Assembly: GCA_017643925.1 (NCBI GenBank)
Contig: JAEPML010000026.1
Location: 1 to 57,704 of the forward strand
DNA: 57,704 nucleotides
Reading direction: 5' to 3'
Source of the DNA: Roseibium sp.
Lineage (GTDB): Bacteria; Pseudomonadota; Alphaproteobacteria; Rhizobiales; Stappiaceae
The notes under the pieces are model-generated. The model ran no database searches and was not told where the DNA came from. It worked only from the letters and a program-made list of their open reading frames with translations. Shown here in pieces: positions 7,719 through 16,764 of the stretch. Position 1 is the first letter of the stretch, and each line of letters starts with the position of its first letter. The position numbers and the translations under genes were made by a program.

Positions 7719-9134
7719 ATGAATCACTCTCCCAGACTATTTTTCGCAATCATTTGTTTGCTTTTCTTCTCAGTGAATACTACGCGAACCGTAGCCGACC
7801 CACTTCCAGAGCCTTGGCAATCGAAACGTGTGGAGGTGGTCAAATTAGCAGAGCGCGCGTGTACTGGGAACCGCTCTGCCGTGAACGAAGTCAAAAAGCG
7901 GTTGAATGGCGGCGATCCGATCATGATGAACAGCGCCGGATGGCTTCAGCATTACTGTGATAATTATAAGTTTCTCAGCGAAAGTGACGTCATTGAGTAC
8001 CAGAGAAAATCCGCACTGGCTGGATATCCGATTGCACTATCCAACTACGGCGAGCGGCTGATCCGTGGAAACTTGGGAGTAGCAAAGGATCGCGCTTTGG
8101 GCCTATCCATGATGAACCAGGCAGTAGCAGGTGGATATGGTAGAGCGGCTTATGACCTGGCATCTTTTTACATCAAAGGCGAATATCTGCCAAAAAACCC
8201 CAAAAAAGCGCGTCAATACTACATCACTGCAAAGTCAGAAGGTGTGGCGCCTGACAGGTTGGCAAAACTTTCATCTGAAATCGCAATTGCTGAAGCCTTG
8301 TCATCTCCAAGTGGCACTCTCTCATCTGGCAAGAATACCGCTGAAAGCACCCCTATCACGGAACAATTTGCAGCTCTTGCCGTGTCACTGGCTGGCGGCG
8401 CTTATGGGTTTGCACACGACTATCCAGATGCCAAAAGTGCACAAGAGCGAGCCATCAAAGAGTGTAAGTCAAGAGGCGGCAATGATTGTGACGTCAAAAT
8501 GATCGGTCAAGGTAAGGGATGCATGGCTTATCACTCAACAGGAGGATCAGCTACTGCACATGGCTGGGCAATTGGAGCTACTCGCAATGCGGTTCAGAAA
8601 CGTGCTTCACAAGAGTGTAGAAAACGAAATCGCAATGCTCAGTGTGATAATACGAGCTGGGTTTGTAATGATCGAACAAAAAGCAAATTGAAGGTCGTGT
8701 TGAATAAGCCTTTACCAGCAGTAACAACAGGCGAAACAGCCAAGAGCCAGTGCCTCGTTCTGACCTATTTGAGCTGTAAAGCATTTGTTCCGGGAAAGTC
8801 CAGAAGTACCGATATTACGGGTGCCTCACGCCAGATGTATAGCATTGAAAATTGTGGTGGTAGGAGCAGACAAGCTTTGGGCTGGTGGCTTGAAAAAAAC
8901 AATTGGTTACATGCTGGCAGAGAAAAAAATGGAACTTGGGGTGGGTTTTCAAACAAAGAAAAAGCTTACTTCAAGCCCATTTTAATGGACTTCATGAACA
9001 AGGCTATCTCTGCATTCCCTGCTTGTACTAAACCAGAAACAGTTATTATTAGATTTTTTAAATTGCCCGAAAGCTATGACATCTATGCAAAACCGCATTA
9101 TTGGAGGAAAGTTATTGCACACACGATTCCATAG
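7719..9134 (+). CDS. Secreted Sel1-repeat / DUF4189 protein
   Basis: This 471-residue protein starts with a signal peptide (residues 1-27). Residues about 90-175 contain Sel1-type helical repeats (SALAGYPIALSNYGERLIRG; AVAGGYGRAAYDLASFYIKG). Residues about 215-310 resemble DUF4189: AGGAYGFAHDYPDAKSAQ, then paired Cys-rich blocks and AIGATRNAVQKRASQEC. The last ~140 residues contain more cysteines and are not recognised. It is likely a periplasmic or surface protein; DUF4189 proteins have no assigned reaction. The gene is noticeably more AT-rich than the polysaccharide genes to the right and lies among phage-like remnants, suggesting transfer. No partner gene is in the same operon. Confidence 0.7.
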   Translation: MNHSPRLFFAIICLLFFSVNTTRTVADPLPEPWQSKRVEVVKLAERACTGNRSAVNEVKKRLNGGDPIMMNSAGWLQHYCDNYKFLSESDVIEYQRKSALAGYPIALSNYGERLIRGNLGVAKDRALGLSMMNQAVAGGYGRAAYDLASFYIKGEYLPKNPKKARQYYITAKSEGVAPDRLAKLSSEIAIAEALSSPSGTLSSGKNTAESTPITEQFAALAVSLAGGAYGFAHDYPDAKSAQERAIKECKSRGGNDCDVKMIGQGKGCMAYHSTGGSATAHGWAIGATRNAVQKRASQECRKRNRNAQCDNTSWVCNDRTKSKLKVVLNKPLPAVTTGETAKSQCLVLTYLSCKAFVPGKSRSTDITGASRQMYSIENCGGRSRQALGWWLEKNNWLHAGREKNGTWGGFSNKEKAYFKPILMDFMNKAISAFPACTKPETVIIRFFKLPESYDIYAKPHYWRKVIAHTIP

Positions 9135-9753
9135 TGTGGTCATTTCAAGCAAATAGCTACCAGCAAATTGATTGATAACAGAGTGCGTTGAATTAACCCA
9201 ATTATTGTAAGCCCGTAATTGTAGATGGTAACTATATCGCTGAATGAATCCAGTTGTACAAAACCCACTGCATTGGATCGATAAATTTCAGAGGATTGCA
9301 ATTATTACATTTCGTGAAGAATCCTGTTCTAAAAATTTGTCAGGAGGAATTTTTCGGCAGCAAAGTCCGCAGTTCGGTCATTCGCTTCGACTGCAACGAG
9401 TGACCATTTCCCGCCCGTCCTGAGAATTTGCTGCGCTACAAACAAACGTCTGCTTTCGGGCGCAGCCTTCAATGCGGCGAACGACCAACAAGGGGCGCGA
9501 AGCAGACTGGCTGCTTATTGCGAGACCAGTCATTCAAGTATGGGGTCGGGAGCGGATAACTAACAAATCTGTGAACCGGACGTTGGCACAAAGTACAGCG
9601 AATGAGTGCTTCCCGCCCCATGTCGAGATTGCTCCCTAGGAGGGGGGCGCATACCGGATATATGCCGATGGGTTCATCGCTACGGTGCAACTTCTTCAGA
9701 CTAGTCGCTCACGACCTTTATTAGCCGATCAATAGTGCGCCAATCCGACAGCA
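9135..9753. other. Intergenic stretch without supportable gene
   Basis: About 620 bases with AT-rich left half and GC-rich right half. Short open frames exist but show no family features. The right half reads like decayed coding or repeat sequence (gcgaagcagac-type segments similar to those at 7540-7640). Confidence 0.4.
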
Positions 9754-10761
9754 TCAGCGCTGCCGCAAAAGGCTCATGAACTGCTCCGTGGCTCTGAGCG
9801 ACCCCGCTAGGCTGTAGTCGGCGATAGTTCTACCCGCGAAATCCTGGACACGAAATTCGTGGGCGTAGGCGAAAGCGGAGAAGAATGATGTGAGTCCGGA
9901 CGCGCCGTCTGATGGCAGGTCGAAGGCGAATCCATTCTGCTCCACATCGGCCCTGATCCGAACCCATACTGTTTCCTCTCCGCGGCGTTCAAATATGAGT
10001 CTTAAATCGGTTTGACCTAGCGGGAATTCCCGATCCTCCCAGATAATCTCACCAAACGAGATGTTGGAATGAGGATAGTAGACGATGCGAAAAGCCGGAT
10101 TGAGCGATCTGCTCTCCATTGCAAAAAACGGCTTGAGGGTGCGCGTATTGAGGAATGTCCCCGTGAGCCAATCCTGGTTGAGTGTACTTGTTAGAACCTG
10201 AAGATGTGGCAAGTCGTCGGCCGAGATATCTCCGGACCGTCGGTTGATGCCCAGTTTTTCGAGCTCGTCCGCGGAGAAGACGTAAATGTCGTCCGGCGGT
10301 GTTCGCAGCATTCGTGAAACAAGAGCATCCGGAGTACCAAACTTCTGCAAAGCATCGAAGACATCCGAGATAACCGATTGCGTCAATGAGGCATCGTTAA
10401 CCCCAGAGACCTGATGAACGCCTAGGAGGCCGTCGGCCAGTCGATGCTTTCCAGCAAGAAAAGCGATCGAGCATGCAGAATGGCATTCACTGCCCGACGT
10501 GATCCATGTATTCAATCTCAGTTTGTGGATGATCCGAGCAATCTCAAGAGCGCTGTAGACCTGGCCGCCAGGTGAGTGAAGTTCGACCGTCGTGACGTTA
10601 GGGGCAGTGGCGACGGCTGCATGGAATTCGCTAACCAACTTCGCATCGAACTCACCCGTGATCCGGATTGTCTTGTCGTCTAACCGGGCAACTTCCGAAA
10701 TCGCCTTGAGTGGCGAAATGAGACACCAGAATAAGACTCCTATGACAATTGTTCGATTCAA
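9754..10761 (-). CDS. ClpP-like periplasmic serine-hydrolase fold protein (COG3904 type)
   Basis: This 335-residue protein has a signal peptide (about residues 1-22). Residues 30-175 show a ClpP/crotonase-like core: VTTVELHSPGGQVYSALEIA forms the oxyanion-loop region, ECHSACSIAFLAG carries the candidate nucleophile Ser95, and GVHQVSG carries the candidate His116. This is the pattern of COG3904-type predicted periplasmic proteins. The C-terminal ~150 residues are strand-rich and unassigned. Whether it is a protease is unknown. It stands alone on the minus strand, between two gene-poor stretches, so its biological context cannot be read from neighbours. Confidence 0.7.
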   Translation of the reverse strand: MNRTIVIGVLFWCLISPLKAISEVARLDDKTIRITGEFDAKLVSEFHAAVATAPNVTTVELHSPGGQVYSALEIARIIHKLRLNTWITSGSECHSACSIAFLAGKHRLADGLLGVHQVSGVNDASLTQSVISDVFDALQKFGTPDALVSRMLRTPPDDIYVFSADELEKLGINRRSGDISADDLPHLQVLTSTLNQDWLTGTFLNTRTLKPFFAMESRSLNPAFRIVYYPHSNISFGEIIWEDREFPLGQTDLRLIFERRGEETVWVRIRADVEQNGFAFDLPSDGASGLTSFFSAFAYAHEFRVQDFAGRTIADYSLAGSLRATEQFMSLLRQR

Positions 10762-11599
10762 TTATATCCGCCCCAATCCTCGATCGGCAGTTAACTTTCT
10801 CAACGACAACTTATGTGCCTGCAGAAGTGCTGTAAACCGGGCCAAAGGATCGCGAATAAAAATGTTGCGAGGCTTGTCGCGCCGCGCCTTCGTACCGCTG
10901 GAGCCGGAGAACGGCAGCAGTCGCGAAAAGCACAATGCAGACCCTAGGTCGAAGAAAAGCAACGGCCGCTTAGTCCAAATCTGAGTCATTTGTTCTGATC
11001 CCAGCGAACGGCTGCTCTCGGGAATGGCGTGATAGCGGTAGAAAGTCCAAGATAGGGGTGAAAAGCTGTCACCTCACATAATATGATGGGAAGACTTCCC
11101 GCCCGGAAAAGGGACGAAAGTCGGCGCATTTCCTCTCGCGAGTAACCAGCCAACTTAGAGGTGCCCAGCAGGTGTGTTTGAAGTCCTGATGCCAATGGGG
11201 TTTTCTCTGATAGCGCGGGGCTTCACTTGCAACTGGGTTGCAACTCAATCGTTCCACGATCGGTATTTCTTGATGTGTCTCACCCGGGCCTCCAACAGTT
11301 TTGCCTCATCGCTAACAAGGCCCAAGAGCGCGACGTTGCCCTAGAGTGAGCAAAAACGCCCCCTGGAGCCCTTTTTGTACGTAAACATAGCTTCGGATGC
11401 GGGGCACTCTCTCCAAGCTTGCGTCTCGGCTTTCTGTCTCCAGGAGCTGTGTTTTGTTCTTCTCGTGATCTTTCGTTTCGGCGGAAGTTTCGTGCCACTC
11501 CCTAGTCACCGGATTGGGAAACAGTTTATTCGCATGGAGCCAATTAACTCCATGGCGATGAGAGTTGACTGTCCATATGCATCAACCTACCGTTTTTGC
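10762..11599. other. Gene-poor stretch
   Basis: Several small overlapping frames exist on both strands, but none has a ribosome site plus a plausible protein. Nothing beyond possible promoters for the genes on both sides is supported. Confidence 0.4.
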
Positions 11600-12271
11600 A
11601 TGTGCGGTCGCTTCAAACTCAAAGTGTCTTGGTCTGACCTCTGGCAGATGTACAATCTAATCCGGCCAGAGGATAAGGCACGCAATACCGCTCCGCGATA
11701 CAACATTGCGCCGACCCAGGATGTCCCATTCATTCATGTCGACAAGGATGGCAACCAGGTCGTTTCCGAAGGTCGCTGGTGGCTAGTACCGCATTGGGCA
11801 AAGGAACCGACGTCCAAATGGCCGATGTTCAACGCCCGGAGCGAAGATGCGCACAAGAAACCGGCTTTTCGCGATGCCTACAAGACACAGCGCTGTTTGA
11901 TGCCGGCCGATGGGTACTACGAGTGGACCAAGAACGCCGAAGACGGCAAGAAAGACCCGTGGCTGATTGAGCTCCCTGAGTTCAAACCGTTCTCGTTTGC
12001 TGGCCTTTGGGCTTACAACTCTGCGCTCGATGTCACCAGCTGCACGATCCTGACGGCCGCGGCGGATCCGAATATCAAGGATCTGCATCACCGCATGCCA
12101 ATCATCTTGAAACCTGAAGCCTATGAAAACTGGATAGACCCTGACCGGTCGGTTGATGAGGCGAGGGAGCTGCTCGGGCAAAACCTGGGATCAGATCTAA
12201 CCTTTCACCGTGTCAGTCGAGCGGTAAATTCTTCTCGCGTCGAAGGCCCACAATGTGCTGAAGCGGTTTAG
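11600..12271 (+). CDS. SRAP (SOS response-associated peptidase) family protein, YedK/HMCES type
   Basis: This 223-residue protein begins MCGRFKLKVSW: after Met removal Cys2 forms the thiazolidine cross-link to abasic sites in single-stranded DNA. The other key residues are present: Asn78 in MFNARSE, Glu108 in DGYYEW, and His164 in HHRMP. The length matches the family (about 220). It protects abasic sites during replication and is cytoplasmic. The start at 11600 was chosen because Cys must follow Met; longer in-frame starts at 11375 and 11534 would bury it. A stem-loop overlaps the stop codon. The lysozyme-domain gene at 5209 carries a second, truncated SRAP start. Confidence 0.9.
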   Translation: MCGRFKLKVSWSDLWQMYNLIRPEDKARNTAPRYNIAPTQDVPFIHVDKDGNQVVSEGRWWLVPHWAKEPTSKWPMFNARSEDAHKKPAFRDAYKTQRCLMPADGYYEWTKNAEDGKKDPWLIELPEFKPFSFAGLWAYNSALDVTSCTILTAAADPNIKDLHHRMPIILKPEAYENWIDPDRSVDEARELLGQNLGSDLTFHRVSRAVNSSRVEGPQCAEAV

Positions 12272-12285
12272 AGACCGCTTGTTTT
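12261..12285 (+). terminator. Stem-loop overlapping the SRAP stop codon
   Basis: aagcggt (12261-12267) and accgctt (12274-12280) pair around a 6-base loop that contains the stop codon, followed by gtttt. It is a short intrinsic-terminator-like structure. Confidence 0.45.
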
Positions 12286-12409
12286 GGCGGCAAATGGAAG
12301 AATTTTGGCAATAATCATCAATTCAGAGATACCTGGTGTCACCATCTATGGCATGAAGCACCGAAAATGGCTCGTGTGCTCCGTATCGCCAATCTGATGG
12401 AGTAGTTCA

Positions 12410-12826
12410 ATGTCCAAAGTTCTTGCGTTTCTATTGGCTGCACTCGTGGCAGTTCCAGTCCAAGCAGCTGATTTCACCAGCCCCGTGAACCGCGTCATCG
12501 ACGGTGACACGTTTCAGCTTAGTCGGCCGATCGTGAAGATTCGGCTTTGTGGTGTAGACACTCCAGAACGCGGCCAAAGGGGCTACAGGGAGGCAACCAA
12601 CTTCACCAAATCCCTCGTCAGTGGAAAGCAGATTACATGTCGAGTTGTAGGTAGCGGTACGCCTTGCGACGGTCGATCAAGAAAAAAGAGCTACGACCGC
12701 TTTGTCGCTCAGTGCTTCGTCAACAATCGTGATATTGGGATGGAGCTCGTCAAGGCTGGTCTTGCCTGCGCCTGGCCCAAGTATTCTGGGCGACACTATG
12801 CCAAAAATGCTCGATGTGTGAGGTAG
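12410..12826 (+). CDS. Secreted thermonuclease (SNase) family protein
   Basis: This 138-residue protein has a signal peptide (residues 1-20, ending VQAA) and a single staphylococcal-nuclease OB-fold domain. Key residues fit the family: Asp31 in VIDGDTF, Arg45 and Asp50 in IRLCGVDTPERG with Glu53, and Arg97 in YDRFVAQCF. Several cysteines (47, 77, 86, 102, 120, 136) could form disulfides in the periplasm. It probably degrades DNA or RNA outside the cytoplasm. The gene stands alone in the island region after SRAP, with start ATG at 12410. Confidence 0.85.
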   Translation: MSKVLAFLLAALVAVPVQAADFTSPVNRVIDGDTFQLSRPIVKIRLCGVDTPERGQRGYREATNFTKSLVSGKQITCRVVGSGTPCDGRSRKKSYDRFVAQCFVNNRDIGMELVKAGLACAWPKYSGRHYAKNARCVR

Positions 12827-12885
12827 TGGAAGTTCAAAGCAATTTAGACGATGCAAACTCAGCGTGTTGAGGGCGTGCGCAACCG

Positions 12886-13116
12886 TTGACGATCGACTGC
12901 AGAGCACCGCTACGCACACCGGGCACACAGAAGCAGGCAAGACGCTGCCCGAATATCCAAAAGACTGAGCGAGCGGGCGTCAGGACAGGGGAGTCGCTTG
13001 ACGTTGCCCTTATCCGAACAGACCAGGCGCTTGGCCGCGCGAATGCCCGGGTTCAACGGTGCGCGGCCTGGTACGACGAAAACAAGAACGGCTTTGCAAG
13101 GGGCGGGGATGAATAA
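12886..13116 (+). CDS. Possible small phage-lysis-type ORF (uncertain)
   Basis: A TTG-started frame of 76 residues ends LGRANARVQRCAAWYDENKN followed by a charged tail. That end recalls small Rz/spanin-like or lysis-region proteins of alphaproteobacterial prophages, but the start and N-terminus are poor and no signal peptide is present, so it may be only the end of a decayed gene. A second ATG overlaps its stop (ATGAATAA) and opens a 19-residue frame, again as in compact phage modules. No function can be assigned. Confidence 0.25.
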   Translation: MTIDCRAPLRTPGTQKQARRCPNIQKTERAGVRTGESLDVALIRTDQALGRANARVQRCAAWYDENKNGFARGGDE

Positions 13117-13189
13117 ACAAGACATGATCACCGAGCCGGTTGCGATCGGAGCATTTTCGCGGAGCTAGCTACACAGGCATTTGGAGTGG

Positions 13190-13300
13190 ATGGTGGCCAA
13201 AGAACAATTGGTGTTGCCTATCTTTGGCACCGTTTGGCTCCTGATCCAGATTGCCGGGCATATTCACAACACATGGGTGAAAAAAAGAAAGGGAGGCTGA
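13190..13300 (+). CDS. 36-residue single-helix membrane peptide (holin-like or type I toxin-like)
   Basis: ATG at 13190 follows a ttggag ribosome site and encodes MVAKEQLVLPIFGTVWLLIQ, continuing to a basic tail WVKKRKGG. The peptide has one strongly hydrophobic stretch of about 17 residues (VLPIFGTVWLLIQIAGH) and a Lys/Arg-rich C-terminus. This is the layout of small holins and also of type I toxin peptides. The stop codon lies inside a strong hairpin that is a textbook intrinsic terminator when read on the minus strand. It is preceded by a phage-lysis-like ORF. Function is unproven; the composition and context are what is seen. Confidence 0.4.
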   Translation: MVAKEQLVLPIFGTVWLLIQIAGHIHNTWVKKRKGG

Positions 13301-13312
13301 TGCCTCCCTTTC
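13281..13312 (-). terminator. Strong intrinsic terminator read on the minus strand
   Basis: gaaagggaggc (13287-13297), loop tgat, gcctccctttc (13302-13312) gives an 11-bp perfect stem. On the minus strand the stem is followed by TTTTTTT-like sequence (complement of 13281-13286 and neighbours), an ideal terminator. No annotated minus-strand gene ends here, so an unannotated minus-strand transcript from the right is implied. Confidence 0.6.
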
Positions 13313-13391
13313 ACAAACAACATGACCCTTCGATTGAACCTCGAGAAGTCATGTCATTTTTCAAAGACTGTACAGGTCTTCGCTAATGTGC

Positions 13392-13470
13392 GGGCCCCTA
13401 AGGGGCTCGCTCACACGGGAGCTAAGCTCCCCATTTAATAAAAGAGAGTAGTACTTGCCTCTCTTTTTTT
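13392..13470 (+). terminator. Three consecutive hairpins, the last an intrinsic terminator
   Basis: gcccc-taa-ggggc (about 13392-13404), gggagc-taa-gctccc (about 13419-13433) and aaagagag...ctctcttt (13441-13448 with 13459-13466) follow each other. The last stem is followed by a T run on the plus strand and is a plus-strand intrinsic terminator. Together with the hairpin at 13287-13312 this makes a structured, non-coding 180-base segment. Confidence 0.55.
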
Positions 13471-14046
13471 GCAATTTCCTAGTTAGGAGATTGCTACTTT
13501 TTTGTGTTGTAGTGGTCCCAGAGGAACCGGATCGAAAGTAGTGCAAGATGTACTTGCAATAACATAGTTAAATCAACTCCCGGAAAAACTCCGGATTAGC
13601 AGAGAATTATTAGGGCGTCGATTGTGTAGGTCCATGCTATGTTCAATACATTACTCTGTCTTCCAAAAAACAAACACAGGAAAGTCCCCCAACCGGATTG
13701 GCTGGAAGGTCTATAACCTTAGCGAATTTGATAGGGTTTGCAACTTTTGATGGTTGCAGCGGTCTCTGCGCTATCGAATTCAAAAGTGTGGGATCGTAGT
13801 GGTGTTTGGCATGGTAATAGAAACCTAGAAGGACGCCATATTCACGCGTCAATGGCGGGAAGGATCAGATTCGATCAAAAGCTTGGTTGAGGGGTGACGC
13901 TAGTCATCGCAAATTCAGCTGTAATCTGTGAGTTCAGGGTTGGCACTACGCACCAGTCGAAGGGTTGAGATGGAGTTGCAAAATAGATCAATGGTTGCAT
14001 AAGGCGAGGACTACGCGTTAACTCGTGGCCGGAGTTGAGGAATCAC
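13471..14046. other. Gene-free leader region before the GHKL/STAS operon
   Basis: About 575 AT-rich bases. Small minus-strand frames are present without supporting features. The region probably contains the promoter of the three-gene operon that starts at 14047; no clear -35/-10 pair can be asserted by eye. Confidence 0.35.
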
Positions 14047-15507
14047 GTGTTCGACGCAATAAGAAAAAAATATCTTGGACATTGGAAGAGAGAAATCGTG
14101 GACGATCCCAACGGATCGCCCATTGGTTCCGAAATTGATGTCCGGCGAGCGCTCATAAAATACAGAAAAAGGCTCAAGAGCACTGCGGTGGCACGAGGTG
14201 CGCCGACCTTAGGATTAAATCGTTTCGCCAAGGGTAAGTCGCGAAAACTTTTGAAAAAGGTCCGAAGAGGGAAACGGCCAAAGTTTTCTAAAGCTTTGTT
14301 GCTCACTGGGAAATACATAGACAACAAGCTTGCAAATGGTCTGGTTCCCGACAGACTCGAACTTTGGACACCAATATTGCAGAGGCGTCCTGACCAAGCA
14401 TATGACGAGCTAATTCTTGAGAAGTTTTCGTTTATCGAGCACCCGCAAGAGACCATAAATCAATTACTAAAAATAATTGATTTCGAAGCTTCTGCTGTCG
14501 AGGCTCGGCTTCATTTCGATGATCAATACTGCGAAGACGTGGCAGCATATTTGGTTTTGGCGGAGATGTGGCCGGACATGGCGCGGGTGTTTCGAGGCGG
14601 TCGCATGGGACTGTCGATTCAAAAAGTTGTCGAAGCGCTTGGGTTGCGCCGAGCTCTTGGCATGAAGTTGCCGCAGCTGAAAGATATGGACAAGGTTTGG
14701 GCGTTTCCAAGGCGATCTCGCAGAGGGGCAGGCACTTCAAAGAGCGATAATCTCAACCTCGAACCACAAGTGAGGGAGAGAGTTGCTGATGACTTTTGTA
14801 ACGCTCTGGACAATTGGCTCTCCACTGCAACGGAAGAATTGCAGCTGCGAAAGCAGGGAAAGTCGCGCTTCGCAGCAATCATTGGCGAATTGTTGGACAA
14901 CGCAGAACGACACAGCAATCCACCCGGTAAAGACGGGGATTGGTCTACAGCCGCATTCATGGCGCATCGCGATGAGAATGGCACTGAGGTATTTCGTTGC
15001 CATATGGGCTTCTTGAGCGTCGGCGCTTCGATTTCTGAAAGCTTGAGGACTGCATCAGATGTTACCAGGGAACAAATTGACAGGTACATAACCAAGCATC
15101 ATCGGTGTGGAGTTTCTCCGGATACTCTTACCACCTTGGTCGGGTTGCAAGATGGGGTCACTCGTGATCGAGAAGCAGAAGCAAACAATCGTGGTGGAAT
15201 AGGTTTTCAGGAAGTTCTTGAACTCATTAGTGTTTTGGGGGTCTCCAATCAGCCTGGAAAAGAGCCCAGGATGACGATCGTATCGGGTCAATCTTGCATA
15301 ATGGCGAAATTTCCTTATCTTGAAGGGCAAAGAGGTGGGGAAAACCTACCCAGAATGCTCTGGTTCAATAAGGAAAATTCTCCGGATTTTCCACCAGATT
15401 CAAACTTCGTATTTGATCTTCGTTCACGTTTCCCAGGCACAATCATTGGCCTGACGTTTGTGTTGAGTAAAGACGATCTGATGGCGGTGCTAAATGCTAC
15501 TGATTGA
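14047..15507 (+). CDS. GHKL-type (histidine-kinase-like) ATPase domain protein
   Basis: This 486-residue protein has a basic N-terminal ~230 residues of unknown type and a C-terminal GHKL ATPase-like domain. The N-box is clear (AAIIGELLDNAERHS); a later Gly-rich segment NRGGIGFQEVLEL corresponds to the lid/G2 region. There is no dimerisation His box or receiver domain, so it is not a standard sensor kinase. The partner gene overlaps its end and encodes a STAS-like DUF4325 protein, a combination reminiscent of anti-sigma/anti-anti-sigma switches. Start GTG 14047 is chosen because AGGA lies 5 bases before it; an upstream TTG (14035) lacks proper spacing. Codon use is more AT-rich than in the polysaccharide genes. 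Confidence 0.65.
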   Translation: MFDAIRKKYLGHWKREIVDDPNGSPIGSEIDVRRALIKYRKRLKSTAVARGAPTLGLNRFAKGKSRKLLKKVRRGKRPKFSKALLLTGKYIDNKLANGLVPDRLELWTPILQRRPDQAYDELILEKFSFIEHPQETINQLLKIIDFEASAVEARLHFDDQYCEDVAAYLVLAEMWPDMARVFRGGRMGLSIQKVVEALGLRRALGMKLPQLKDMDKVWAFPRRSRRGAGTSKSDNLNLEPQVRERVADDFCNALDNWLSTATEELQLRKQGKSRFAAIIGELLDNAERHSNPPGKDGDWSTAAFMAHRDENGTEVFRCHMGFLSVGASISESLRTASDVTREQIDRYITKHHRCGVSPDTLTTLVGLQDGVTRDREAEANNRGGIGFQEVLELISVLGVSNQPGKEPRMTIVSGQSCIMAKFPYLEGQRGGENLPRMLWFNKENSPDFPPDSNFVFDLRSRFPGTIIGLTFVLSKDDLMAVLNATD

Positions 15508-15823
15508 GCTAAATGAATTGACCAACGGTGGTGAAGTCAGAAACCTTTCAGGACATGAAAGGGGCCAGGCTGCACGTGCTAAATTTGGTCTTGCTGATTT
15601 GGATCAAGCGAACGAGCGCGTTGTAATAAGCATTCCCGATTTTATTTACACGATCACACCGTCGTTCTTCCAAGGAATGTTCGCGGAGAGTGTTCGCCAG
15701 CTCGGCGGGCGTGATAAGTTTCTTGATCGCTATCAGTTCAATGCAGACCCTGTCGTTTTGCAACAGATTGATAGGGGTATTAAAGCGTCGTTGGTGGAGC
15801 GCCGTCCATTTATGACTAACTGA
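15494..15823 (+). CDS. STAS-like domain protein (DUF4325)
   Basis: This 109-residue cytoplasmic protein matches the STAS-like DUF4325 pattern: an early G..RGQAARAKFGL segment, then RVVISIPDFIYTITPSFFQG, the FAESVRQLGGRDKFLDRYQF block and a closing LQQIDRGIKASL helix. It overlaps the GHKL ATPase gene by 14 bases, so the two are translationally coupled and likely form a complex. STAS-type proteins often bind GHKL kinases. The conserved Ser in TPSFF is where phosphorylation or nucleotide sensing might occur, but this is inference. Confidence 0.75.
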   Translation: MLLIELNELTNGGEVRNLSGHERGQAARAKFGLADLDQANERVVISIPDFIYTITPSFFQGMFAESVRQLGGRDKFLDRYQFNADPVVLQQIDRGIKASLVERRPFMTN

Positions 15824-15834
15824 GTCTGTACCAG

Positions 15835-16518
15835 ATGGACGCACGAGGATGGGCTGCTTGGCTCGCTATTGGAATTAGCCTTCTCTGGAACGCCATTAAC
15901 ACTTATCGGTCAATTCGAGAAGCAAAGCGGTCCCATCGCGTCACCGAGTTCAAAGAGCTAAAAGGGCCTGTTGACACAGAGTTGCGTGGGCTTAGGCGCA
16001 CGAAGAATGAAATTACGTCACTGGCTCTTACTGCGGAGACGGATCAAGAGTTTGTTGATAGCGCTGGTGAGTTAAACCGCGAACTGTCTAAAAAAGCTGT
16101 CGATCTTAGTGTCGCACTCGAGACTCTAGACAAGAGTAACCATTCAGACGGAACAAACTGGACAGAGAGCGCCAGCATTGAATGGGACGCAGTTTTCGAG
16201 GAATATGACGGGCTGTATGCGACAGGCGAATTGACTGAGCGAAAGCAAAAAATCTCTGAGGTTTTAGCAAAGCTCGACGCGCTTATCGATGGAGTACAGA
16301 AGTTACTCGAGAACGAGCTCGAACTGAAAGCAGCTGGTCCAAGTTGGCATCTTGATTTCCCGTTGTTGAAGCAAGGTTCCGAGAAAGTTGCACTTATTCG
16401 CAAGCAGCAGTTTCCTGTTCTGGTCCAAAAGAGCAAGGTCGGCTGGGCTGATTTGATCAGGCGGTTGGGTATCGCGGTACAATGGGCCAAACGATTGCTT
16501 GAGGACTGGCGACGTTAG
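15835..16518 (+). CDS. Membrane-anchored coiled-coil protein, third gene of GHKL/STAS operon
   Basis: This 227-residue protein begins with one membrane helix (AAWLAIGISLLWNAINTY, about residues 7-24), followed by basic residues and a long cytoplasmic helical/coiled-coil region rich in Glu, Lys and Leu. No enzyme motif is recognised. It lies 11 bases after the STAS-like gene and is certainly co-transcribed. It could be the membrane effector or anchor of the system. The family is not recognised; similar single-TM helical proteins occur as effectors in several bacterial conflict systems, but that link is a guess. Confidence 0.6.
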   Translation: MDARGWAAWLAIGISLLWNAINTYRSIREAKRSHRVTEFKELKGPVDTELRGLRRTKNEITSLALTAETDQEFVDSAGELNRELSKKAVDLSVALETLDKSNHSDGTNWTESASIEWDAVFEEYDGLYATGELTERKQKISEVLAKLDALIDGVQKLLENELELKAAGPSWHLDFPLLKQGSEKVALIRKQQFPVLVQKSKVGWADLIRRLGIAVQWAKRLLEDWRR

Positions 16519-16764
16519 GATAGCGAGTAGAATTACCAGTTGGATCAAAATTGAGCTGACGACAAACCTCCGGCGCAGCGAACAATCCAATGAAGAACAA
16601 ACTGCGGACAAACTGTCGGGGTTTTGCAGAAATCTTTCTGCAATTCACATTCCGTTCGCTGCATGTTCTTGCAAGAAGCTGCAGGGTGCGGGGCAGTGGA
16701 AAAATCAATTTGGGGCAAAAAACGCCTTGAACTCAGAAGGTTTTACCCGTACATCGATCCAGCC

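Noticed and set aside
9469..9690. 73-codon minus-strand ORF in the gap after the DUF4189 gene
   Set aside because: No ribosome site, no recognisable protein features, surrounded by decayed sequence.
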